From Gracilaria domingensis (Eukaryota; Rhodophyta; Florideophyceae; Gracilariales; Gracilariaceae), in contig VCMS01000049.1 in assembly GCA_022539475.1 (NCBI GenBank), forward strand, positions 62,001 to 126,000: DNA of 64,000 nt, read 5' to 3'. Below, one piece after another: positions 1 through 10,799 of this stretch. The translations under genes were made by a program, and so were the position numbers. The first letter of the stretch is position 1; each line of letters opens with the position of its first letter. The notes under the pieces are model-generated. The model was not told the origin of the DNA. It searched no databases and saw only the letters and a program-made list of their open reading frames with translations.

Positions 1-1885
1 TCATTTCTTCCCTTTCGGGCTTTTGTGATCCGTCGCGGGTCATTTGGTTTCGCCGCTCCGTCGCTTTTTCCCTCTAGGGTTTTCTCGAATTTGCCCTCAT
101 TCGGGTTCATTTTGTCGCAAGCCGGACGAAAATTCCCCTCCGCCTACCGGTATGGCCACCCCACCGGGATCTTCTCATGGACACGCCGGTCCTGCTCCAC
201 CCCATAAGGATAACGACACTGACGAAGAGCCGCCTGCTCCCGGTTCAAGGGCTCTGAGCACCCGAAGTACCTATGGAGGGATCCTACCATTCGTGGAGAA
301 CCCGGAGCGCATACTCCGTTAGTCCTCCCCGACCGACTTTCGGAACCGTCTCAAGTCCATGGGCCAGCATGCCTCGCGGGAAGCGACTCCGCAGCCGCAG
401 ACCCTCAGGGTAGCAGCGCCTGAGACCCTCGTTGGGACTCTGCAAAGACCCGCAGGGAGTGAGGTTGAACCCGTAACGGGAGAGATAATCATTGCCCTGA
501 GGCCACTCGTGGAGTCTATGGCGACACTCGAGGTCGAGCGCCACATTACCCATAGAGTTAATGCTGAAGTGGAAGGCCTGCTGGATATCCTTGTCCAGCG
601 GGTCGCTTCTAAGATGACCGTCACCGGAATTCTGAACGGCGCTGTTGCCACCAGTGTGCACACTGAAGTACAGCGCCGTCTCTAGCTCGCTCTCATCGGG
701 TGCGAGCAAACTGTCAACCGTCAGCCGTCAGTCTCGGTATTGCAAACGACCACTATCCCTGCCCAACATGAAGCAGATTCCAGACCCGGCAGGGACTCCA
801 GTATTGATAGACCCGACTTGGGAACTCTTCCTCTAGGGAAACAGAAGAGTACCGGTTGCGTGGCCCAATTGGAACGCAAAAAAGGGGAAGAAGGAGACGT
901 CCAGGCCGAAGTCGGAACCGGAAGAAGTCATTCCTTTTGGGTCCGAACTTTTCCAACTCTGACGACTCTCACTCGAGCTCAGATATGCCCGAGTGGAGCG
1001 ACTCAGATTGCTCCGAGCCTGAGGGGGACGAATTGCGACTTGCGAAGCATTCTACCCAAACACGGGAACTAATTGAATGCGTTAGCTCTAAGCTCCGCTC
1101 TTCGAAATGCAGAAGCATCAAACGTATGCTTCTGTATCTCCCTTTTAATCTAACTCCTGACAAATCTAACATGACCTAATCAGGACGTTGTCACCATCGT
1201 TCTGGAACATGGATCGGTTCGGACCCCTTATGGGACAAGGACTGGTCCTACACCTCTTAACTCGTCTCGCGCAGGTACCCTCATGTGGGAATCATTTACA
1301 ATCGTTCCACAAGTTAATCGAATCCCCATGTCACTCTAGGATCACCCTGTACGGGATACTCGCCCATCACTAACCGCCTTATCATGTTCCCGACAACCTG
1401 TTCCGGTTGCGAGGACCACCCTTCTCTGTAAACGTGCTTGTCCACTACTTGTTCCTTAAAGGAAAACAATCTCCCCTTGGACAGTTTGTCTTGTTCCTTG
1501 GACAACGTACACGTTTTCAGGGTCTTGATTACCCTAACGGGACTCTTTGTATGCTCCACTCCACTTCTATTGGAGTCTTGCACGATTTTGCGCACTGTGT
1601 CCTTTACGTCGCTTGCGCTCATGCCGTGCGCTCGCACAAGGAGGGGAGGGGTTGATTGAGCATGCGCTACGGTCGTGAAATAACCGAAACGGTTCAAGCC
1701 CCGGTTTGGGAATCGAACTAGTCTCAACCTGTTTTTCGTTGGTTCTTCGCATTAATTTCTGCTTGAGAAGGACACCATTTTGGGATTTAATCTCTTTCCC
1801 TTGACTTTCTTGTCGGGCAACGCGGTTATTCTTTTCCGTTTTCCCTGATGGGCTTTCCTTTCCTTTTATCTATGAGGAACCCTTT

Positions 1886-2455
1886 TTGGGACGCCTCAGG
1901 CATTACGTATCTGAGCACGAGCAAGACTGCGATGATTTCATCCAGCCCTTGGTCTTCGCGTACAACTCATTGGTTCATGGAACCACAGAGACGACACCTT
2001 TTGACTTGGTGCTAACCCGACACCGACCTGGGATCGTCGTGGACGCCCCAACTACCGCTTTCTCCCGACCTGGGTCTGACAATCCGAATTCGATCGCAGC
2101 GAAACGTCGGACACACGCGCGTATTCGGTATCTCCTTTCGAAGGCCAAAGCGACAATGGACCGTGTCCAGCGGAGCTACAAGGTCGACTTTGATTCCCGT
2201 GTACGGGCTCAGTTCTCATTTTCCCCTGGGGACTACGTCTCTTTAGACCGCCCCACGCGGAAAACAACGGAGACTGCAGAAGAAGAAGGCATCTCCCGTA
2301 AGCTCCTTCCTAGGACAACTTGTCCCTCTCGGATTGTCAAAGCTACAGACACAACCGTGACCACCTTGGACGGCGACCTTCACGACACGGTCGCCATCGG
2401 CAGTGTCACAAAAGCCCCACGGGGTCTTGACGCGGTCGGGTCATCGACGACATAG
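1886..2455 (+). mobile_element. integrase C-terminal part of gypsy fossil A
   Basis: The translated frame contains the motif AYNSLVHGTTETTPFDLV, the typical end of a retroviral-type integrase core (AYN-x-x-H-x-(S/T)-x-x-x-(S/T)PF). It is followed by a segment containing SPGDYVSLDRP, which matches the small beta-barrel C-terminal domain of Ty3/gypsy integrases. The catalytic core with the first two Asp residues is not present in this open stretch. It is part of a broken element and has no independent function. Confidence 0.75.
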
Positions 2456-2590
2456 CCGAAGTCGCCTCAGCCCGCATCAGTCCCACAGAAAACGCCGACG
2501 CTGGTTTCCGAGGCGTCTGACCGCACTGGGAACGCTCCTTCTTAGCCACAGTCTACGGGCCCTAAACAGGTCTCGGTCGATCCTACGACC

Positions 2591-2773
2591 TTGCCTGAAA
2601 CCTCTAGGACACTTCTTCCAGACGTCAAATTGCCGCCTGAACTCCTCGAAGACGAAGGCCACGATTCCCGCGAATTAATCGTAGAAAAAGTCCTCGACGA
2701 GGGAGTGGCCACTGATAGTTCCGCTGTGGTCAAGGTCCGGTGGTACGCTTATCCGCCCTCGAGAGACTCCTGA
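2591..2773 (+). mobile_element. chromodomain-like tail of gypsy fossil A
   Basis: The reading contains RELIVEKVLDEG and VVKVRWYAYPPSRDS. This is the (F/L)-x-VE-x-(I/V)-(L/V)-x-(H/D) ... Y-x-V-(K/R)-W-x-G/A-Y pattern of chromodomains that end chromovirus integrases. In such elements the chromodomain is thought to guide integration to marked chromatin. It is a remnant inside a broken element. Confidence 0.55.
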
Positions 2774-3912
2774 GAGCCTCTCAAAAACATTCCTTTTAAC
2801 TTTGTCGCTCGCTTCCGCGCGCGACGCAACCGCGTACGCTCGCGCAACTGAACGCAATCTCTTTCGAGGACTTTGGAGTACTTTTCTCGTTATGGGTAAG
2901 GAAGATTTTGGCATATTCTCCACCCCGCCATGGCGGCCACAATTTTTCCCGACGGGATAGCGCGCTTTCAAAGTCCCTATGGGTCTCGCGAAGGACTTTG
3001 GAAGGCTTCGCAACGTTTTCGGAGAAGTTTGGGCCCCTTTGGAATGATCTAGAACAACTTGGAACACTCGCAGGACCGCGCGGCCGACCTTTCGAGGAAT
3101 GTGGACACCCTGTGCAGCCCACGGCATTGCTGGCACGCACCGTTGCATGTACGGGTTGGCCACGTTGGCCACGAACGCGCCGTTGCACGCTCGCATCACT
3201 CACGTGGGACACTCGCGCGCCATGCACAAGCGCGCGCGCCGCTATGCGCTATTGCAAGCGTGTCAAACGCCACGTGGCCCACGTCTGTGGATAGCTGATT
3301 GGGTATACAGTATTGCCCGTACAGACGCCGCCTTGCTCCATAAAAAATCCTAAGTACTTTGATGTGCCGCGCACCCCAAATCGTGCATTGCCAGCCGCTG
3401 AAACGCCCACGTTTCCGAGCTACGGACAAAACAAATAATCGCGCTTTTGGACCCCATCTAGGAGGGTAATTTCCGGCACGAATTTTTTGATTCGCTTTGC
3501 AAGTAACCCTTTGGGAAATCAGCCGGTTTTGGGCTATTCACCTATCGAGGACATACCTATCTAGCCGCCGCGCGTACTGTGCACCCCGCCGCCTTGCTGG
3601 CACGTGCCGCGCGCGTGCGCGCAGCTTCGTGCACGCGCACGCGTGCCACCAATGTCACCCCGGCTCACCCGGCCCGGAACGCTTGACGCTTCGAGTCCAA
3701 GCGCATTCCAAGAAGTGGAGGGGACCCAAGCAGGGCCCAACGTGCGACAAAAGCGCCGCGCCGCTCGCTGCGCACTCCGCGCAAACCGCCGAAGTGCATG
3801 CGCTGGCCCTTGAAAGGGAAGATCGCACAGCAAACGCGCCGCGAGCACGCGTCCTGAAAAGGGAAATTGGAGAAGCCGAAGCTCTTTATGTACTCAAGCG
3901 AGCTGAAGCGCG

Positions 3913-4569
3913 CTAGGAATTCCCGCCACGGGTACGACGGGGACAACGAACCGCACCGGCGGGAACCTCTGACTCGGAAGACGCCTTAGACGACTCATCC
4001 TCCGCAGGCGCAGGCAACGAGCGAAGCCCATCGGGACCAACACTCACCAAGGAACCTGGAACCTTCTCGAAATGCCCCTCCTCAGGGTTGTACGCGTTAG
4101 GAAGAGTACCCGCTGCGGGATTAACAGTGGTTGAAACGAGCAGACGATACGAACCATCCGGGACCTGTGAGCCATCCTGACGCCAGCGAAGGCGGGTGGT
4201 TGTCGCGCATAAGAAGCTTACCCCAATCGGGTCAATGCGGGCTGAAATTCGAGCCAAAGCGATTCGTTTTGAAGCGCTGCGCGTCCATGGGATGGCATCG
4301 CTTGTTGCGTAGAGAAGATGAACGCCCGTCATTCGGACATGTGTCCCCTTGGGAAAACAACTTCGGAAGATTTTCTCTCTCACGTTGTACCCTCTTGGGG
4401 AGGATATTATACCCATGAGGAAGAAACCTTTGCGTTCTAATGCCAGTGTTTCAGTACAGTGCGTAATTGAAAAGAACCCTACGGACGGACACAGGAGAAA
4501 TCTGAAACGCCTGGAGAGGGATGCCGATAAGTGAAAAGGACCCAGCTGGGAATCACTGTCTCGCTGCAT
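3913..4569 (-). mobile_element. remnant of an antisense frame downstream of the gypsy A chromodomain
   Basis: This minus-strand frame carries the peptide PAAGTLPNAYNPEEGHF. It resembles HPTAGNFLYYNPREGNM in the long antisense frame at 32,785-34,656, and it sits at the equivalent place after the chromodomain. The rest of the frame is not alignable by eye. I treat it as a decayed member of the same element-borne antisense gene. No function is known. Confidence 0.35.
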
Positions 4570-4599
4570 CGGCGCGTCTCTACCATATCGTCAGTGACC

Positions 4600-6665
4600 T
4601 AACAAGAAAGTGCTGCACCTGGTAATGCAGTGTGCGCCTACTCGCTCCTCCTCGGAAGAACAGTCTGCCACCCATCTACGGGCTCTACTCGTTACTCCGT
4701 TCATGGCGCATCACCCTCTCTGGGACTTCTGAGGATGGTTCAAACTTGCTCTTTCGCGCCTGGTGTCGTTGTACTCCGCGTGAGATTCTTCTGTTATGGA
4801 GCGACTGCAAAGGCGGGGTCGGTCGTAGTCTGCCCAAACGAGATCCTGACTGGCTTGGAGCTAGCTTCTGACGACGCTTATCTGACTGTCGACCCAAACG
4901 GGATTTTTCCGTTCTGAGGATCGCCATGGCGCATCGCTCGCTCGCGTTTTGCAGAGATTGTAGAAGTCGAAACTCCAGCACACCCATGTGTCTGCTGCTC
5001 GTTCCGAATCGGTCGGACGACCCGCCATGGGACTGCTGTGATCTCTACCTCGCTGTTTTGCGGTCGCACTCATTTATGACCCTCTCGGGATTTCTTCATT
5101 CGGTAGTTCGTCTCTCGCCGTGTCGATCAGACGCAGCGCTCTGGCGCTCGTATGTCACCCGGCTGGGACTTCGAGCGAGGCAAAACGTGGTTCGCCCTGT
5201 TGACTTCGTGTGCTGGTCTTGTTCTCATCTGGGTACTGCGTGGCGCTCATTCACTAATCTTTTCACTTGTGATATTCACCCGCATGGGATTTTTCGAGAA
5301 CTGCACCGTTGCGAACGGTTTCGTTTCCGTCGCTTCAAACTCTCACGGGATTCTCAACAATTTGAACCCCATCACTTTGCCGTGTCTGTTGACAGGCACT
5401 GAATAATGGAAAAATCTTTGTGTGGGACTCGCGCATTGCTCCCACCGTTGCCGTTTTGGCTCACTGGCTCGTTGCCCCAGTAGGATTGTGCTGGTATGGA
5501 ATTGAGTGTTTCGCCGTGCTACGCCCGCGTTCGCTTTCCGCATGGAACTTGGCCGACCTTGGAGATTGATCCTAAAAAGGAAAGTTGGTAGTGTAATTGG
5601 ATGCACTGCCCTGGGGGGTACCAACAACTGAGCATGGAGAGCAATCTAAGCGACTACTCCCAGGAGCCTACAGCGGACGCGTGCGCAATGGACGGTCACC
5701 CCTTGGGGAAGTGGGTACGTCATCGGCGTGTCGCGTGCTCCCCATTCGAAATTCAAAGATCTCAACTAGGGAGCCTCGTACTTACTGTTGTCTCACTCAC
5801 GCTCGACGTCTACTCAACTGGGAAGGGTCGCAACGCCCTGCCTACGACACTAGCTCGTACGAGCGACAACCCGGTTAGAAATGCAGAGCCTCCACCTTGC
5901 GACTGTTGTGTTACTGTCTGATAAGGCCGTTCGGCGCTATTGGGCGCTACGTGCGTGCTTATTATCGCGCCGGTTGCCCCATCCGAGATTTCATGCTTGG
6001 GAAAGCACTGTGCCTTCTTGGGCTTGATATTTTTGTGCCCGCAGGAGATGCCTCCGCAGTTTGCGCTCCTGTGACCGAGTTTAGTGGTGTTACTTCCCAC
6101 CCTCGGGGTTATGGTCGTGCAACGCACGCGCGCGCTATCTCAGACCCGATTGGGGACATTCGAGTGTTAGAACATGGTTCATCCGCGACGTGTAGCTCGC
6201 TCTGTTCGGTCGACGCTGGGCACGTCAGTGCGACCTTCGCGACACGCATTTGCCGTCGTCGCGTACTGCACAGCAGGAATTTTTCTTATATGTAATTCTT
6301 TCATACGCCGCAGGCTCACTGTTTCACCGGTCATTGGATTATGGCAAAATCGTGAGCTCCGTAACTTCTCGAGCTCACTCTTCGCCCAAATGGGATGGAT
6401 GACAAACGATGCCTCAACGTGTAGGCTGGAAAATGTTGGTTGGCTCGTAACGCAAGTTGCCTGGGAGAAGTGGTCGTTGGAGCATCCCATCGCGCTCTTT
6501 GCTCACCCCAACAGGATCTTGGAGGATTGGAAGTTGGTGCTTCGCTGCGTTTTCGTTCGCGTTTGTTCCCTGCATGGGAAATGTCTGGCCAGCCTTGGGA
6601 CGAGGCTAGGCCCAAGAAGGGAAGTCTGTAGTGCAATGGGATACACCTCCCGATGGGTGCATAAT
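4600..6665. repeat. diverged duplicated block with recurring CCC-N-GGGA motif
   Basis: There is no convincing gene. Two stretches about 1 kb apart align by eye, around 5390-5620 and 6325-6650; for example both carry a CATGG-AA box followed by AAGG(G)AAG...GTAGTG. Superimposed on this is a recurring motif of the type ACCC-N4-GGGA(T/C)TT, near 4722, 4901, 5029, 5087, 5164, 5285, 5346, 5422 and 5482. Many intervals are about 57-65 bp. The same motif is scattered through the gypsy copies in this window, so the block is probably retroelement-derived. Confidence 0.45.
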
Positions 6666-7880
6666 AGTATTTTGTATTAGTTAGTGTGCACAGGGTGCAC
6701 CTCGGGTCCTACATGTGTAGGGTTGTGACAGGTGTCGTGTCGCCCCTCGGGACCCCCCTTATAGGTAGATAGTTTATTATTTGAGAACGAATGCGTCTTT
6801 TAGGGAATGCATTCATCATTCTAGTAAACCTATTGTTGCAGGAATTGACAATGTGGCCCAAGGACACATTGTCGTGCTAAGCAAAGAGCAACTGAGAATA
6901 CTCCACGGCGATCCGATCTACTACCGCAGAACTACCACCGCAGAACTAACACCTCACACACGGGAGGTTGGAACAAGGAACAGAGGACTTCCCTCATGAA
7001 GAGACCCTACAGACGGACGTGGTACATAGAACATAGCCAATGAAAAATATGGCCTTGGGAAACGTGGCGAATTTGTATGGCTGTCTGCTACAGGAATGGA
7101 ATAGCTCATTCAGGCCTCAAGAACCACCGACATTCTCCACCATCTGCTGGAGAAATGGTCGGGCAGGGTAATTTTGGCGAATATCGTGTATAAAGCCTTT
7201 GATTGACGATAACGAGATAAGCTCGAACCAAGGAGAGACCGTACCACAACAAGGTTTCATCCTTGACGTACTTGGATGCTCGCTGTGCTCATGCTCGTTT
7301 TCGGTGGCTCAACGTAGTGATATACAGTTCAGAGTTTCATAGAAGTCATCCAAGGGGTCTGTCACTTCGAAGAAACGAACGAAATCGAGCTCTGATTCAG
7401 AGTTATCTAAGGCCTTGTCCCTCACGCGAAGCAATGCAATTACTTTGCATAACTACGCTGTAGAAAACCTGCAGTTGGGAGAGGGTGTTCCGTGCACGAG
7501 AACCGTGGAGAACTTAGGCAACCTCGAAGGTCCGAAGGAGGTCGTAGCGAAGATGCATTCACATAGTTATACATTGTACTTACTCAGTCTTATGCATCGA
7601 AGATCCCGATCGAAATCATTCAGAGAGATGATTAAGCGGCTAAGAACTTATGCAAAATTAACGACTGTGACCTAGGCAATACTTGTTAAAGTAAAACTAA
7701 AAGGATTTTAACTAGACTTGCAGACAAGATGACTGGTGTAGTAAGGTAATATGACCAACGTCATTGAAAAATAAGTAACTCTTTGTTTCAATGACATTTC
7801 CATGAGTGTGATGTTTTGAAAGAGTTAAATTCCTCGAAAGTGCCCTTACATTTTATTGAAAAGCATCAATTTCATTTACC
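6666..7880. other. no recognised gene
   Basis: This stretch has short open frames only and none resembles a known family. A small local duplication (ACTACCRCAGAACTA, around 6919-6948) is visible. The part before 6790 reads like a retroelement terminus (GGTGCAC boxes, TATA-poor). Beyond 7000 I see nothing I can name. Confidence 0.4.
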
Positions 7881-7889
7881 GCCGCATAA

Positions 7890-10250
7890 TGATTCACTGA
7901 CAATGGGGTTTACTAGGGTGAGTTTGATGTCGTGAGGGTTCTTCAGCTGTTGAATGGTTTCTACACAAAGTGTGCGGAAGCAGGTTAGAGCGTCGCGAGA
8001 TATTTGGTTGATGAACTGCAATATGGTTGTCGAGAAAATTTCTGCCAGATTGAGAAGGAGTTACCGTCGCGAACCGTGTCCGGAAAGCGGTTGATGAAAG
8101 TGCTGCTAGAGTTGGATGAGACATAGAATTTAGTTCTGACCAAAAGGGATTGCAAATAGTCCTGCGACTCTTGAATGGCGTTCACCATTTCCTTATGAGC
8201 TGTAGTTCGCCTTCGAGAAGTTCGAAGATAGTGGCTCTTGAAGAGAAGATGAACATGTTCGTACACGCCTTCATCGTCGAAGTGCAGGCCTCCGTATCGC
8301 CGTATGTCTGGAATGATATGATCACAGGAGGTGGAACTTGAGAGCACGAAAGTTGGAGGCTTGGTACTGGCCGAGAATGGAGAATTTATGAAACTTGAAG
8401 TTCTTGATCATAGTTTCCAATGCATCTTGCGATGCTTCGCCCGTTCTGGATTGGTCTTGTAGCGAAGGACGTTGTTGACGAGGTCAACGTAAGATGTGAA
8501 CACGGTGGTAATAGAGATGGAGGATTCCTCACCACAACAGTGGTCGAAAAAAGCGCTAATGAAAAAGAAGACTATATCAAGGGAACGCTAGTCCTTGTCT
8601 TCTAACATGCTTCTGATGCGGTCTGTCGTGAACAACCCGTTGAGAGATTTTCCTTTTTCGGATGTGGAGAAGTCGATGTGAAGTCCGGGTGCTGGATAGG
8701 AGGGCTCAATGTCGGCGAGAATGGGGTTGGTGTTGCTTAGAATAGAAGTTTAAATGGTCTTGAAAGACCTAGGGTTCTCCTGAGAACCAACAGAAGTGTG
8801 AAGCGATTCGGACTTGAGGCGTTCAACTGAGGCGAGTTTGATAATTTTGGAGATTCCGAGATGAAAGTTATGAAGGGGCTCGAAGGAGAGGATTGAGTAA
8901 GGATTGAGCAGTTCAGAGACATTGAGCATACGGAATTATTCGAGAAAGGACTTGTAAGTGGATAAGGAGGTGGTTTGGAGTTGTTTAACAGCTTGATTTT
9001 TCAGGGTCCTTGACACTCAAAGTCTGCGGGAGAGCAGAGCCTGTTCAGCGCCGGCAAGTAGATCTTACTGTTTCTTTCTCGTTTCTGAAGTGTGAGAAAC
9101 GGCCCGCTCGTTAAGGATGAGTTGCTAGATGTGGAGTTGTGAACGAATGATAAGGCATCTATGAGAGAGGTTGTGTGAGTTTTTGCCGTCGAGGACAACA
9201 AGAATGTCTTTTGCTTCTTGAATGTGAGCGCTATAGCTAGCGATTATGGAATGACACTGACGAGTACTCTATTGGCGTCTCTGAAGGAGAACCCTTTTGC
9301 GCATATGTCGTACAGATGTTTGAGGATAGTTTTCAAAGACTTCTAGACGAGCTCCATGCGCACAGCGCGAGTTATGTTCGACAACAAGCGGCCAATTTCT
9401 AAAGAGTCGGTGTCGGTAGAAGAAAAATCGGAGGAGAAGGATGTGAAGCAAGTGGGAATGTAGGAGACGAGAGTGTGGTGGTGTGTGATACATTTTCTGC
9501 GAAAGGAGTCTTAGAAGTTGAGAAACGTAATATTGACGGAGTACGATGTGACAGAGGAGATTTTTAGCGTGATGAAAGACTTATAGGAGTAGAGTTGAAG
9601 CATGCTGATGAAGGAGTCTATACCAGTAGTAGTATGATTATGCCAGATGACTCCGGGGTTTGAAGAATGTGCGATGTGCTTTATGAAAGCAGAAACGACG
9701 TCATGTACGAGTTTGGAGGCCATGGGATGCACGAATACGTCGGTTCTAGTACGAAAGTCGTTGTCAATTGGGTGAAAGAAGGCGTTTTCAGGGGCTGTAG
9801 CGACGAAACGAGTGCGATTTGGGGTTTTATTGAGTATAGTATAGGGTTCTTTCGTTCATAGAATGGACTAAGGTTCAGCGACTTATGGCAGCCTCGGATG
9901 CAGGGTATCCTACCAGAAGTACAATGTTGCATTTCTTTGAGAACTCGCCGTTGTACGCGTTGTGTGAAGCACTTCTTTCTTTCCAAGTGGAAAAAAATTA
10001 AAAAAGTATTTCCAGCCACTAGTGGCGGTCTCGGATGCTGGTTGTGTTACGGGGAGTACAACGTTGCACTTCTCGAAAAACTCGCCCTCGTACGCGTACT
10101 TTTAAGCATGTATTCTCTCCCAGTGAAAAGAATGACACTAAAGAATTAAAAGTGAACAAGAATGTGAGCAACGATCTTATAACCTTTAAGGCAATCGATA
10201 AAGAGAAGTTAGATATTTTTCCATGGTGAACATTCAATAACATAAAAACA
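7890..10250 (-). pseudogene. decayed Plavaka-type (CMC superfamily) DNA transposase copy
   Basis: Three separate minus-strand frames match the intact transposase at 16,134-19,409 in the right order. Frame 9511-9732 has HPMASKLVHDVVSAF and VIWHN, against HPMSGSLARDATSKL and IVWYS in the intact copy. The 8737-8922 area matches the PYS-(I/L)-(L/F)-SFEPLHN-(F/L)-HLGISK segment. Frame 7985-8347 has IRRYGGLHFDDEGVYEHVH and LLFKSHYLRTSRR, against IRRLGSIKYYDAGIYEHAH and LLFKRHYKKTSRR. Many stops and shifts separate the pieces, so it cannot make a full protein. It lies in opposite orientation about 6 kb from the intact copy and carries no recognisable cargo genes. Confidence 0.8.
9875..10150. repeat. 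internal tandem duplication in the decayed transposase
   Basis: Two adjacent units of about 135 bp (about 9885-10019 and 10022-10150) encode similar peptides on both strands. In the plus reading these are CVKHFFLSKWKK and TFKHVFSPSEKN. Each begins with CTCGGATGC and contains GTACAA(T/C)GTTGCA. The units have diverged, so the duplication is not recent. Confidence 0.55.
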
Positions 10251-10790
10251 TTGTCTTACTAGTATCGATTAGTATTTCAATATTTCTCTTCAGACATTTC
10301 GAGTTTTTAATATTCACTGGTGCATTGAAATCTTTTTGCGTCTTTCGGCCACTAGTTTAATCATAGCAGAACTATTACTTTGCATGTAATAATTTTTTTC
10401 TTTTTCGAAAATGTTGTAATATCTTTACTAGAATTGAAACTATTTCTATTGAGACCTACCATCTCAATATCCATCTCAGTATTTTTCTTTCGGTCCTCAA
10501 AAGCTTTCTGCATCATCTTAATATTTCAAATTCTGGGCAAAATGCACCATCTATTTTAGGTATATATGAGCTACGCAATATGACTGAATCACTTCGCTCT
10601 GAAGAAGAATCGCATGCAATCCTTTTCGGTAGCACATCGGCGCATAAGAAAACTGGCTTCCTTCCGAAACCGCTAAAAACAAAGGAAATAATTTTAAGAA
10701 TCTTCTGTATTCCTGAACTTTATGAGGAAAAGGGAAGGCCTGCACTAACTTACTGGAGGTTTCATTCCGACTGAGGTTATGTCTAGTGCA
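10250..10790. other. AT-rich stretch without a gene
   Basis: This region is strongly AT-rich and has only short frames. It lies just upstream of the 5' end of the decayed minus-strand transposase, so it may hold that element's terminal sequence. I could not pair it with an inverted copy beyond 7890. Confidence 0.35.
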
Positions 10791-10799
10791 ACGCTCACG

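Larger units (their letters stand above)
1..4569 (+). mobile_element. Ty3/gypsy LTR retrotransposon fossil A (chromodomain type), broken
   Basis: This is a degraded LTR retrotransposon copy. Parts seen in order are a pyrimidine-rich leader at the window edge, a Gag-like stretch around 150-1170 with an Asp/Ser patch like that of the second gypsy copy, an integrase C-terminal part, and a chromodomain-like tail. A minus-strand frame near 3913-4569 echoes the long antisense frame found after the chromodomain in the second copy. No protease, reverse transcriptase or RNase H was recognised, so the middle of pol is missing or unrecognisable. There are many breaks (roughly ten or more) and no paired LTRs were visible, so it looks old. 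The element probably begins upstream of the window. Family assignment rests on the integrase and chromodomain. Confidence 0.7.
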
